DNA of 64,000 nt from Dallia pectoralis (GCA_029465975.1 CM055758.1:11755326-11819325); one strand, 5' to 3'; positions 26,206 to 38,543 are shown, counted from the stretch's first letter. Translations and numbers: made by a program. The notes: generated by a model not told the origin, from the letters alone.

Positions 26206-27908
26206 TCCTGAATCTTCAGGCGTCTTCAATGGTCTTTTTCAATGAAACAGTTTGCACTCTGTGGAGAACAGTGAAACCAGAAAATCAATGAAACATATTT
26301 TATAGAGCCCCTAAATAAGCCCCTTTTACGACAAAGTTGTCACAAGGTCATCACAGACACCCAGCCTGAAACCTGACAGAGGAAACATTAACAAGGCCTT
26401 CTTACTCATGAGAGACAGTGACACCAGGTACAAATCACCATGTCACTTGTATGCATTCAGGTGGTTTAACTACCCTAAAATATAAATTATGTCATGATGA
26501 TGTTCCTAACACTGAAAAGGGGAACAAGGTACAGCACAGATGTATTAACAAGAGCATGTACCCCGATCTGAGCTCAATATTTTATGCCCACCTTAATTGG
26601 AAACACTTGCCCTTTGCTGGCATAACTCAGTGGGATATTAGCCGCTTAGAGAGCGCTCTAACCCGTACTGGTTTTACCAAGCTGACAGAATTGTTCACAG
26701 AACTAAAAACAACCATCTGTGACCAATGCAAACCCTCAATAGAGGACAAACAGGGGAGCAAACAGGGAGAAATGTCCCAATGGAGTCATGTTAATGTCCT
26801 ACTGGACTTGACCTAACAGCAGAGTCACACAGAGTGTCCAGAACCAAACAACTACCACACTGTCAGGAGAGGCTTCTCTGTGGGTGTATTAGTAATTCAT
26901 AAGCAGTAAAGTGCAACCACAGTCATCATAGAGTAAATCGCAAATGAGGAAACAATGTCTCCTGACATTTAAACATTTATTTATCAGCTTGACACACAAC
27001 GCACTTTACTGTCAAGAGTTCTTACCATTGAAGTCACTCCTAAAAATGAAGGGGCAGTATTAAAATGTATTTAAAAGTTTTGGGTTAGAATTAGTCAAAA
27101 ACTGAGAATCTAAAACACATTTTACAAATAGTATGTTTAGCATTTGAAACCATAAATGTAGTTACATTAAACATTACTAATGTGCACCGGCAGAGTTGTC
27201 AATACCAGAGGGTCAATACCGAATGCCTGAATGCCGAAGATACTATTGACTGAAGTGGTTAGGCTAAATAAATGTTACAATGTGCCCGCCCCTTACAGAA
27301 TTTAGTGTAATATGGAGTATTGTGAGAAAACAGACAAATAATTGTTGTATTCAACTACAATCAACTTTATATTAAAGGAATATGACTCTAACAAGTCACA
27401 TATCAGAAAGGTGAAACAAGAATATTTACAGCCTTAGGAAAGTGTCTATGAATTCTTGAATAAAAAAACAGGTATTGATATACACTTAACAAACATAAGC
27501 TATTTTTTTTTTTAAACTAAGTTTGAGTAGTTCATCGGTTTCATTATCAGTTTAGTTGTTAGTTTCTCTCACCAACTTGATAGTTTCTGGGGCAAGTTTC
27601 GCCCTCTGTCTCTGGTGACCATGATTTAGGTCACCCTTACATTGTCGGTCTTAAAACTTTTTAACATACCAATGGCATCTGGACTATGAGAGGTGAAGTT
27701 TGGAAAATACAAACATCTTAAATAATTATCTACTCAAATCATAGTTCACCCATTGTTGTAAAAATGCATTTCCGAATGTACACCACATAGACTTTTTCCT
27801 GCAATAGGTCTTTGTTCAAACAGGTAAAACAGCGCAAGTTTAAAAGTGTTGTTTAGTATTATAACAAATATTACAGCACACATGTTATCACAAAGAACAA
27901 ATTAAAAC

Positions 27909-27965
27909 GCTCACCTTGGGCTAAGTCGTACAGCTACTAATATGATTCGGTTCTCAACAACAGAC
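27909..27965 (-). promoter_or_regulatory. Candidate ocln non-coding exon 1 and start region
   Basis: On the minus strand, CCCAAG is followed by GTGAGC at 27914-27909, a good 5' splice site. It could join the acceptor at 26258 that begins ocln coding exon 1. If so, the short exon starts beside the 22-bp array. I infer this from splice-site reading only; another donor at about 27025 (CAATG then GTAAGA) is an alternative. Confidence 0.35.
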
Positions 27966-28234
27966 ACACCCTGCTCAGGTGCGCGCATCACCCTGCTCAG
28001 GTGCGCGCATCACCCTGCTCAGGTGCGCGCATCACCCTGCTCAGGTGCGCGCATCACCCTGCTCAGGTGCGCGCATCACCCTGCTCAGGTGCGCGCATCA
28101 CCCTGCTCAGGTGCGCGCATCACCCTGCTCAGGTGCGCGCATCACCCTGCTCAGGTGCGCGCATCACCCTGCTCAGGTGCGCGCATCACCCTGCTCAGGT
28201 GTGCGCATCACCCTGCTCAGGTGCGCGCATCACG
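27966..28234. repeat. 22-bp array with 12 CAGGTG E-boxes
   Basis: Twelve copies of a 22-bp unit (CACCCTGCTCAGGTGCGCGC plus AT). CAGGTG cores run from 27976 to 28218 at exact 22-bp steps. Each unit has alternating GCGCGC and several CpGs; one unit has GTGTGC instead. The array lies about 1.8 kb upstream of the ocln ATG. All three plus-strand frames are open but meaningless. Confidence 0.96.
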
Positions 28235-28649
28235 CACATTTAAAGGCTCCTTCAACCCCCAAATACCTTTTAAAAATAACACTAGGGTGTAGTATCACAT
28301 TGGTCCTGATGTCGGCGCTGTAGAGCAACCGCATGAACTCAACCATAGCTTCTAAACACCATCTGGGATGGGATACATACAGTATTTAAAATCATATGCC
28401 TTGTGCAGGTATACTTGGTATATTGGGTACCATAGCTAGAAAAAGGTCCCATTTATTTTGTAAGACGGTGATTGTTGATGCAGATTTTGCGTCAGACTGC
28501 TCATCTTGCTGATGATTTGGGCATCAGTCACCTGCTCTCTCAAACCCTGTCTAACACACCTGATTCTATTATGGGGTGAAAAGCTAAATCAAGAGGTTGG
28601 AGAAATCCTCCAGGACGGTAGCTTGCTAGGAAAAGTGTTGGCAAGCGAA

Positions 28650-29566
28650 ACATAACAGTGATTACTTATATTAAAAGAACCACAAACGATTTAATATAAA
28701 ACCTTTGATTACATCATTTGAATACAGGTTAGGCAAATTGTTGTGAGAAACTGAAAAAGCGGAAGACCGCTATAAATAAAATATACATTTTTAAGAATAG
28801 ACCAAGACACAAAAATACACAGTCTCATTAAACATGACTGAAGGAAATAAGTGTTGTGAATGAAATGGAAGAACAACATCCTAAACCCACAGCCGTGAAC
28901 ACAAGTAAAAAAAGATATACAAGATGAATATCATAAAAACTGCTAATTAACTTTCCCCTCTGGCAGACTGCTACAGTCTGTCAAGACCAAAACATCCCAC
29001 CACAAGAACAGCTCCTTGCCTACAGAGCGGTGAGTCTTAGGAATATGCCACTACTAGACTGCCTTTAGCCCCCCCGTCCCCCTCACCAACCCCTACCCAC
29101 CCACCCTGGACACTGTATACGGATGACCACAGTGGACATCCTGTACCGGACATTGCTCAACTTTTGCACATCTGTATATATAACTCGACATTGCTCCTTT
29201 CCACAATGTGATACTTCAACCCGGGAATTGCTCTTCTTTTTCTGCTCACACATCTAGACACTGCTCCTTTGCACTATTCAGATAGATATTTCACATTCTA
29301 TATTTACCCAGTACATATGTCTACTATAGGCAGGGTCTCTTGACTGTTCATGTTGTGTGTTTTGCGCTGTTTTCTCTATTTGTGCGTCTTAAAATGTGTG
29401 TCTATATGTTGCAACTACTGGTCAGAAAAAAATAATTTTGTGTGTAAACAGACTTGACAAAATATCCCGATTGTGATAAATCATAATTTAGCGAGGACTC
29501 TTGTAACTTGATGCTCGCGGCATGGCAGGAGGACAGATGTGCACAGACTAACGCTGCAGATCGGTG
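28650..29566. repeat. Copy 1 of an old direct duplication, with insertion
   Basis: Segments 28747-28925 and 29484-29566 match 31813-31990 and 32012-32097 in the same orientation and order with moderate divergence (for example CCAAGACACAAAAATACACA and GGACAGATGTG). The two parts of this copy are separated by a LINE-like stretch absent from copy 2. Confidence 0.75.
28970..29400 (+). mobile_element. Probable LINE 3' end remnant
   Basis: The sequence passes from a degraded coding tail into a C-rich stretch (29070-29105). It then shows repeated ACATTGCTC motifs and text typical of the 3' ends of fish non-LTR retrotransposons. A similar tail with TATATGACAATAAAATACTT and TTTGACTAG occurs at 30045-30075. 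Family not assigned. Confidence 0.4.
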
Positions 29567-30110
29567 GTTGTGCAGTAAAAAACACGAGTTGAACTCAATA
29601 ATTAGGTAAGACAGAGACAAAGTTTCTCATTACACAATAATAGTTTAATACTTGCAAGTAGAGAAACTAAACCAAGTCAGACCCAGTGGAGTTTCTGGGG
29701 CTCAGCACAGAAGCATGTTAAGTCTTCTGTCAGGTCTGTTAGCCGCAGTGCCCTCGCCGCGTCCTTGGACGTGAGCAGAACCGCAAGTTAGCATTAACAA
29801 CCCTTTTGATCCGACATCAGCTCACCCTGTCATTATCATTGTTCTGGCTGGCCCCAGGGTACCTTATGGCCCTTCAATAAATCAACATGTATCTCATACC
29901 AAAAGAGAAAACTCAGCCATGTTACATTAAGCAAACATCCCATATGCATCTGTATATTCTGTTTTTTTGTTCTTCTAACTACGTAAATGTTGCTTGCCAT
30001 GTCATAAGAATTTTATTGTTCAGTTTGATACAATTCATTCGGTATATATGACAATAAAATACTTTGACTAGTATGACTATTGCAATGGAAACACATTAGT
30101 TGTACGTATA

Positions 30111-31330
30111 CACTCACCTAAAGGATTATTAGGAACACCAATACCAATACTTTGTTTGACCCCCTTTCGCCTTCAGAACTGCCTTAATTCTACGTGGCAT
30201 TGATTCAACAAGGTGCTGAAAGCATTCTTTAGAAATGTTGGCCCATATTGATAGGATAGCATCTTGCAGTTGATGGAGATTTGTGGGATACACATCCAGG
30301 GCACGAAGCTCCCGTTCCACCACATCCCAAAGATGCTCTATTGGGTTGAGATCTGGTGACTGTGAGGGCCATTTCAGTACAGTGAACTCGTCATGAATTG
30401 TCATGTTCAAGAAACCAATTTGAAATGATTCGAGCTTTGTGACATGGTGCATTATCCTGGAAGTAGCCATCAGAGGATGGGTACATGGTGGTCATAAAGG
30501 GATGGACATGGTCAGAAACAATGCTCAGGTAGGCCGTGGCATTTAAATGATGCTCAATTGGCACTAAGGGGCCTAAAGTGTGCCAAGAAAACATCCCCCA
30601 CACCATTACACCACCACCAGCCTGCACAGTGGTAACAAGGCATGATGGATCCATGTTCTCATTCTGTTTACGCCAAATTCTGACTATGACATCTGAATGT
30701 CTCAACAGAAATCGAGACTCATCAGACCAGGCAACATTTTTCTAGTCTTCAACTGTCCAATTTTGGTGATCTTGTGCAAATTGTAGCCTCTTTTTCCTAT
30801 TTGTAGTGGATATGAGTGGTACCCGGTGGGGTCTTCTGCTGTTGTAGCCCATCCGCCTCAAGGTTGTGCGTGTTGTGGCTTCACAAATGCTTTGCTGCAT
30901 TCCTCGGTTGTAACGAGTGATTATTCCAGTCAAAAATGCTCTTCTATCAGCTTGAAACAGTCGGCCCATTCTCCTCTGACCTCTGGCATCAACAAGGCAT
31001 TTTCGCCCACAGGACTGCCGCATACTGGAAGTTTTTCCCTTTTCACACCATTCTTTGTAAACCCTAGAAATGGTTGTGCGTGAAAATCCCAGTAACTGAG
31101 CAGATTGTGAAATACTCAGACCGGCCCGTCTGGCACCAACAACCATGCCACGCTCAAAATTGCTTAAATCACCTTTCTTTCCCATTCTGACATTCAGTTT
31201 GGAGTTCAGGAGATTGTCTTGACCAGGACCACACTCCTAAATGCATTGAAGCAACCATGTGATTGGTTGCTTTAATAGTTGCATTAATGAGAAATTGAAC
31301 AGGTGTTCCTAATTATCCTTTAGGTGAGTG
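30111..31330 (-). mobile_element. Tc1/mariner element, full length but inactive
   Basis: A 1220-bp element flanked by TA on both sides. Its ends are inverted repeats: CACTCACCTAAAGGATTATT on the left, its complement on the right. The transposase on the minus strand starts at 31185 (MGKKGDLSNFERGM, then a paired helix-turn-helix region). It shows the three DDE acidic sites (WSDES, QDNAPCH and SPDLNPIEHLWD). It is broken by a TAG just before the first catalytic Asp (near 30743) and by a frameshift after FLEHDNS (near 30395). One codon is missing before QDNAPCH. It sits between ocln and marveld2. Confidence 0.95.
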
Positions 31331-31744
31331 TATGTCATAAATGTTATAAAGGCACATTAGTAGTACATATTAACTTACCTGTTCGGTTAAACCCTTTCTG
31401 ACTGTATTTGACCTGGATTATTATATTTTCTAAGACTCTTTGCATTTAATCATTATAAAACTAAACTATCATAAATTCACAGCCATAAGAGGACTGGCCA
31501 CCCACCAGAGCCTGGATCCTCTTTAGGTTTTTTCCTAAATTCAACCCATCAGGGAGTACCTACTGCTCCAAATAGGGATATTCATATGGGAGGGCGAGTG
31601 GAGGTCTTACCAAGTGTCAGAAGTTGAAATGGCACAAGGGGGCATCGTAGGGCAGCGTGTCCCTGTGAGGGGCCTCGGGTAAGTGAAGCGTGAGTACACA
31701 CTCTGTTTGGTGGAGTTAATGTAGCGACCCTGGTACTTTTGAAA

Positions 31745-32097
31745 GGAGCGCAAATGTTTTTAATATAAAGTATTTGATCACAACACAAATGCAGTTTATG
31801 TTAATTATAGTGACAAACTGAAAAAGCTGAAGACAGCTATAAATTAAATACACATTTATAAAGATACACCAAGACACAAAAATACACAGACCACTAACTA
31901 GTCTCATTAAACATGAGTGAAAGAAATAAGTGTTGTTTAATGCAATGGAAAAACAACCATACAAGTAAAAATCATTAAAAAAATATATAAGCGGAAATCT
32001 TAAAAACTACAATAATCATCATTTTGCAATGACTCATTTTTAACTTGACGCTCACAGCATGGCAAGAGGACAGATGTGTACAGACGAACGCTGCAGA
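31745..32097. repeat. Copy 2 of the direct duplication
   Basis: Partner of 28650-29566, lying downstream of marveld2 on the gene strand. It lacks the LINE-like insertion and so shows the older arrangement. Confidence 0.7.
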
Positions 32098-32459
32098 GTC
32101 TGGGTTTATGATATATTGCCAATATACCACGGATAAATGCTGCATCAAGATACTCTGTGATGAGTCATGCCAATGAACAGCACTTAGCAGTAGTTTAACG
32201 GCCATATAACTCAAACGCCCGAGATACTTTATGGCTAAAATAGTTTGCCAGAATATGATGCTTCTCCTTGTCAAGATATTATGGTCATAGTAAGTAGTGA
32301 ACGTCCATAAAGCACATTCTCCATCACACCTGCTGTCTTTTGGGGATTACATAAGACTTTAGTACAGATGTTAACAGTTTGTTCTGATGAACTAGTAAGA
32401 ATGTCAGTCTCTGAAAGGTGGGGACCGTTAAATCACTTTTCCAATTTCTCTGAATCAGA

Positions 32460-32465
32460 TTTATT
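32460..32465 (-). terminator. marveld2: Candidate poly(A) signal of marveld2
   Basis: TTTATT on the plus strand, AATAAA on the gene strand, only about 32 nt past the stop codon. If used, the 3' UTR is very short. ATTAAA-type signals further on (near 31755) are alternatives. Confidence 0.35.
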
Positions 32466-32496
32466 CACCGTAAGTTAGCAGAACGGACATGATGTT

Positions 32497-35400
32497 TCAA
32501 CCGTAGCCGTCGTTCCACTCCATGATCTTGTCATACTCTTGGATCTTTTGTTTTATGTGAGACAATTTGTTCTTCAGGTACTCACAGCGCTCTTTCTTCT
32601 CCAGGAATGTAGGATCCTAATAAATATATTAGTAGCAGAGTCAGATTGATTGAGTACTCGGACTTACCCAAACAATCATTTTCCTGCAATAGTCTGATGA
32701 ATCATTATCCGCCTTATTGAGTTCTTGGCATTTGAATCAAACACATGGAAGACAATCTCTTAATGGGCATAGTATTTGGCCAAGGAATTTTGCAAGAATT
32801 AGCTGTCAAATGTCAAAAACACAACGTAAGACCAACAGCATAACATGTTAAACTCAGAGTATTAAGAAACAATGAGCCCATTCCTGTAATGAAAGTAGTC
32901 CTCTCTCCCTCACTAATGCAAGGACTCACACAAACACATCCTGTCTTCAGACTCAGGCTCCAATCAAGTGTTCCCAAAGTTGCTGTACAATATTTACATT
33001 TGAGCTCTATCTACACTGACTTATTGGGGCAATTACAATAAAGTTGCAGAGCGCCAAACAGATTTCCCTATATTTTTTTAGGGATAATTGCAATGGGCCA
33101 CGGTATTATGCATACAATTGGGTGAATAGGCAGTTGAACAACAGGGACACACTCACATTTTTCTTCCTCTGGTACTCTTGAAGGATTTTGTTTATGCGGT
33201 CATACTCCTGTCGAATAGATAATGCAAGTTTCAAATTAGTGAAATAACATCTGTACATTTCTCAGGAGTCTAACTGTTTACATAGGAATTAAAAACGTAT
33301 GACGGCTTTGAGAGGAAGTGGAGGATGGAGAAGTAAACAGGAAAGAGGAAATACAAGGGGAGCTTTCTGAGGATGGGGAAATGAAGCAAAATAAACAACT
33401 ATTAAATCTGTTTAATCAAAATGGCTTAATCTTCTCATCTCCAACTGCAAGAATCATGTTTAAACACAGGCATTGTAATCCAGCTCTTTCAAGATCAGTG
33501 TTAATTCCAGAAGACATTTCCTAGACAAAATAGATGCGATCAACAACGAACAATGAACAATGAACAGAAACCAAATGTAAGTGTGTGATTAGGAAACAAC
33601 AAAAGTCCTATCACCATCTGGCTGTTTGGGTGCTGTGGTAGGGTACCCATCATGGCGTCCAGCTCGTCAAACTTCTTTGTGGTGGCCTGCACTTCGGCAT
33701 GAAGCTCTTTGTACTCAGAGTACTGGTCATTGAACACCGCCCGATACTGGTCACGCTCATCGTCTGTCCGGATGGTTGGGTACTTACTGCAGAAAGCAAC
33801 AGAATGAACAGGGGCAAACAAATGAATCATTATCAGGCTGAGAAAGCAAATGTAGAGAACACAGGATAATTTTACTTCAAATGTTGAGGGTTAGGGTTCT
33901 TGCTGGAAGGTACATCGTATAGAAACTAAATTACCTGATACTTAATGCCATAGGAACTAGAGAGTTAGAAGAGTAAACGTTTATTGACTGGACAAGTCAT
34001 TCTCCGGATTTAAGTTAAATTCAAGATGTGTAAGTGAAACTTTAAAAGTCCTGGAAACATAATACATGACCACTGCTGTAGTACAGTACCGAGACTCACA
34101 GAGCGCCCTGTACAGTACCGAGACTTACAGAGCGCCCTGTACAGTACCGAGACTTACAGAGCGCCCTGTACAGTACCGAGACTTACAGATCGCCCTGTAC
34201 AGTACCGAGACTTACAGAGCGCCCTGTACAGTACCGAGACTTACAGAGTGCCCTGTACAGTACCGAGACTTACAGAGCGCCCTGTACAGTACCGAGACTT
34301 ACCCTGTACAGTACCGAGACTTACAGAGCGCCCTGTACAGTACCGAGACTTACAGAGCGCCCTGTACAGTACCGAGACTTACCCTGTACAGTACCGAGAC
34401 TTACAGAGCGCCCTGTACAGTACCGAGACTTACAGAGCACCCTGTTGGGTCAATTGATTACAGACTTCAGGCAGCCATTTCATGTAAAGGATATGCAACC
34501 AAATACAAATTTTTATTAATATGTCAAAACATTTAGCGCCCTAAGTATGAACATTTTTGTAATTTGAAAATAAGATCTGGAAATCTATACTTCTAAATGA
34601 ACACTTAACTTAGAGCCAAAAGTAAAAAATATCAATAGTTTAAAAAAGCGATCATTTGAGATCACATTGGACAATATATTAAGAACTGTTGTTCACCCGT
34701 CACATGGAAATTACCAAAAAATTATATTGGGATTTGCTAAAATCAGTGTTGTAAAGGTCCCACTTACGCTATGTAGTCAGGCAGGATGACAGGTTTTGGG
34801 ATGTGTCCAGAGGGGATAGCACCCTGTAGAACCTTATGTGGCCCTGCCCTGGGTACCACAGCCTTAATGGGAACCACATTAGAACTATTATTTTGCTCTG
34901 GGACCCTGGGACCTCGAACTGTCATCTACAAGAAAGAAGAACGAAAACAAATCCAGAGTTATATAGACTGTGGATGTAACAGGGAGTAACAGTAGTCATG
35001 ATAACCAAATGTATGCGTATGTTAGCATGTAGCCGTACATTAAAACCGTTACTGTCTACTGCGCAGTTATACTTGTGATATTGCATTTAAACAGGTGACG
35101 TTTAAAACCACAGAAAGACGTGTTCAAGCTCACATTTGGTAAATACTTACCAAAGACCGCGAGGCAGGAACATCTGTTGTATGCATCTGCATAATAACAA
35201 AAGTACAAATCAATGTTGGTTTACATTTGACATGTACAGAGATCTTTTTTCTTATTTTCTTCCTATACTTTTGGCTATTGCTTCCAGGTACCTAAAGTAC
35301 ACACACTCTCACCTCCTGGTCATACTTCTCCCTCTGCATGCGTGCCTGCTCGTGCCTCCACAGCTTCAGACACACCATGGCCCCGATCAGATAGACAATC

Positions 35401-36768
35401 ATGGTGACGAACAGGAAGATGATGGCAGCTATCTGTCCAGCCTCTGTGCGGCAGAAAGCCCCGTTGATGCCGTTGTTAAAGACGGGGTAGTAGCAGAGAC
35501 CTCCCCGCGTCGTGTCCCTGACGTACACTACAGCTGATAATAGCATTAGCACGGTCATTAGGTCGAGGCTTTTATCCAACACAACTAGTTACAGGAATGA
35601 CAGGTCTCTAATGCAAAATACAGGTCTCAAGCTGGAATCAACCACAGCGCGGATGTTATAAATATCATCTGAAGTATCATTTAGGTATCATGCAATAACC
35701 GACTAACCACAAATAACTAAGTGTATCATAATGTGCAGTGACATATTCTGTGTTTGACATTGACCGATGTGCCGGTCGCCACCCACCTGCAGCCATGTAG
35801 AGTACAGCCAGGGCCAGGTTTATGGTAAACTCGGTCAGGGGCCACCAGGAGGAGTCCAGTAGAATGGTCCTGTAGTACATAGTCATCCCGATCACCAGGA
35901 TGATGATAGTCACTATCCAGGCCAGTCCGGCTGCCACCAACACAAAAGACGTCATTGGTCCAGAGTAGTAGGCTCCGCCGCTGCCCCCCCCGTACATCCC
36001 GCCCCCGTAGCCTCCGTACGAACTGCCCGGCGACGAGTAGCCGAACATGTTGAACCACTCGTTGTCCTTGTGGACGTACGCGCACACGCACGCGAACACC
36101 GCGGCGCCCAGCAGCAGCTCCACGCATCCCAGAATCCTCAGCAGGCCCGCCCAGGACTTCATGTAGCTGTAGCGCTCGTTGTACTCCTCCACCCGTTCAC
36201 CATAGGTAAGCGCCGTGTGGAGGGTGTGTCCTGAAATCGACTCCGGGCGGTCGCCAACACCCAGGAGCTCCTTACGGGAGTTGTAGCTGCCTCCGCCCCC
36301 CGACTCCCCATAGGGGTCCTGGTAGGACCTGGGTAAAGAGGGTGAGTGAGGGGGCGAGCAGCGCACCCCGTTACTGGTGCTGTTGTTGTTGTTGCAGGAC
36401 GAGGCGACAGAGACGGATACGGGGCACGGCTTGCTGCTGCTGCGGAGGCTGGTCCCTCTGAAGAAGCTCTTCCACGAGTCAGGGATGAAACGGTGGACCG
36501 GCTTGATATCTATGGCAGGATCACAGTCTTGGTCCGGGTCGCCCTCACTGCCACTGGGGTCAAACTCTGGCCCCACGGGGGGGTGGTCGGGCAGGGGAGG
36601 TGGCGGTAGAGGATCGGCGCTCAGGGCTAGCTCAGAGCCACGCTGGAACCTCAGAGGTTGAAGGTCAGACCGGTCGTCTCGGTGTAGGGTGCCTACTGGG
36701 ACCTGGTCGTAGTGGGGGTCACGGCGGACACGCTCAGTGCGGCCGTACGGACCTCCTCCAGAGGACAT
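32497..36768 (-). CDS. marveld2: MARVEL domain-containing protein 2 (tricellulin)
   Basis: Seven coding exons: 36768-35787, 35533-35313, 35186-35151, 34925-34768, 33786-33615, 33207-33157 and 32616-32497. Joined in phase they encode 579 residues, near the human 558. Residues 1-200 form a long proline/serine-rich cytosolic N-terminus. The MARVEL fold has four spans at about 206-231, 272-297, 311-333 and 365-390, with a Gly/Tyr-rich first loop (GSSYGGYGGGMYGG) and Cys in the second loop. The C-terminal occludin/ELL domain covers about 466-579 (KYPTIRTDDERDQYRAVFND to the end MEWNDGYG). Tricellulin seals three-cell contacts. The ATG chosen is the first in frame after the acceptor at 36800; GC-rich coding exon 1 stands out from the A/T-rich surroundings. 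A 29-bp array occupies intron 4. Confidence 0.97.
34076..34443 (-). repeat. 29-bp array carrying consensus GTAAGT donors
   Basis: About 13 units, two of them shortened, in marveld2 intron 4. On the gene strand each full unit reads GGTACTGTACAGGGCGCTCT and then GTAAGT, a full-consensus 5' splice site preceded by a CTGTACAG acceptor-like core 8 nt earlier. Copies are nearly identical. Confidence 0.95.
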
Positions 36769-37065
36769 GGGGATGTAGATGATGGGGAGGAAGATGAGCC
36801 CTGCACAACCATGCCACACACACACAGGTGTTTTAGCCCTTTTTAAAACATTCCAACAAATATATTTAGAAAGGTTCTGTTAGTGGCGGGTGAATCTGTC
36901 AATTCTATTGCAAATAGATAAAGGTTCTGACAAACGTATAAAGACACACCAATAACACATTGTTAAAGAACAACTCATTCTCTAATCATATCTTCACAAC
37001 ATGGTCTAATTGCGGGCGTATTCTTTGAGTGAAGAGAGATGCCTGCTTAAACAGAGAAGCACAAT

Positions 37066-37406
37066 CCACCAGTCGGAACCTGTCGGTGCGGGCCCAGTCG
37101 GAACCTGTCCAGTCGGGACCTGTCGGCGCGGGCCCAGTCGGAACCTGTCCAGTCGGAACCTGTCAGCGCGGGCCCAGTCGAAACCTGACGGCGCGGGCCC
37201 AGTCGGAACCTGTCCAGTCGGAACCTGACGGCGCGGGTCCAGTCAGAACCTGTCAGCGCGGGCCCAGTCAGGACCAGTCCAGTCGGTACCTGTCGGCGCG
37301 GGCCCAGTCGGAACCAGTCCAGTCGGAACCAGTCCAGTCGGAACCTGTCCAGTCGGAACCTGTCAGCGCGGGCCCAGTCGGAACCTGACCAGTCAGAACC
37401 TGTCAG
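37066..37406. repeat. GC-rich minisatellite upstream of marveld2
   Basis: Variable-order mixture of two short modules, CCAGTCGGAACCTGT and CAGCGCGGGC / CGGCGCGGGC, repeated over 340 bp. It is 5' of the exon that holds the marveld2 start codon. Module order is irregular, unlike the other arrays. Confidence 0.93.
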
Positions 37407-38543
37407 CGTAGTAAAGGCTTCATTGTTGTGCTGCTTCTAACTGACCCAGAGGATGAATAGCACAGCTTAACTCAACTGTGGGTCTTTAATTAAGTTGTGC
37501 TCCTTATGTCAGGGATTCACTCACATGTCATATAATTATATAACACAAGAGTATTCATTCCTTAAGGTGCGTATGATTATAAGACCCAAGCCCACTTTTT
37601 GCACGATCAGTATATGTTGTAGCATAAACCATCTCCCAGGCTGTTGAAAATGAAAATGTTACTACTTTATTGCTTGGTTTAGCATGATATCTAGAATGGT
37701 ATAAAGATGAATCATCAAATGCGTAATCCACTGTCTATAACAAGGATAAGTGTTAAGATTATTATAGGGGCATCTGGGACAGGTTTTTGTGTAGCTCATG
37801 CAAAGTATCCCATATGGCAACAGGTGTCTAGTGGGCGGGGTCAACTGATCATGGCACAAAGTATAATTACACCCAGTGTTTCAATTATCGCAAGTAAAAT
37901 TGTGACAAAAACACCTTGAGAATAAGCACATGATCAGTGATCCATTTTCTAATTTGTTTTGAGAAACATATTTCAGCTGATAAGAAATCCACACGGCTGG
38001 TATGTGTTTATACACCGGCCACAGGGGCTAGTGGTTACATACGTGAATGAGTTCCCCCAATTACAGCATTCGCATGTAGACGTAAGTCCAGAAAGACACA
38101 CATTTACCAAAGAAAAGCAAAACCAGGAAGCATTTTAGAAATAGTTCAAACCTGTCTCAGATTTAAATCTGGGCTACTGCCACCAGCACCACCACCACCA
38201 AACATGCCACCAAATATACTGAAAACCACAGACACCAGCCCCCACCACTTCATGCAAAACCCAAACCAGGTGCTAAATGAAGGAATTCACAAAAATAATA
38301 GTGCAAGAAAGGAATTCAAATTTGTGCCAAAACTAATGAAGATGTACAGATTGACTCGCCTAAATTTCGTTCTGGGTTACTGTCAGCTCTTGCCTAAATA
38401 ACTAGTAGTAGTGGCACAAAAATGTATTGTTGGTGAACATCGGCAAGCACGTCTTCTATCAGGATGCATGAGGTTTTGAGTTTATAAATTTACATACGGC
38501 GTTGGAATACCTCTTTCACACGCAGTCAATCAGCACGACTTAC

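Noticed and set aside
26418..26816. 132-codon plus-strand frame upstream of ocln coding exon 1
   Set aside because: No family motif, no splice context and no start context beyond an ATG; it lies in the probable first intron of ocln on the opposite strand.
27966..28234. CRISPR-like regular repeat
   Set aside because: The units are head-to-tail with no unique spacers, in a vertebrate genome. It is a minisatellite.
36346..36782. Plus-strand frames of 60-94 codons over marveld2 exon 1
   Set aside because: They are shadows of the GC-rich tricellulin coding exon.
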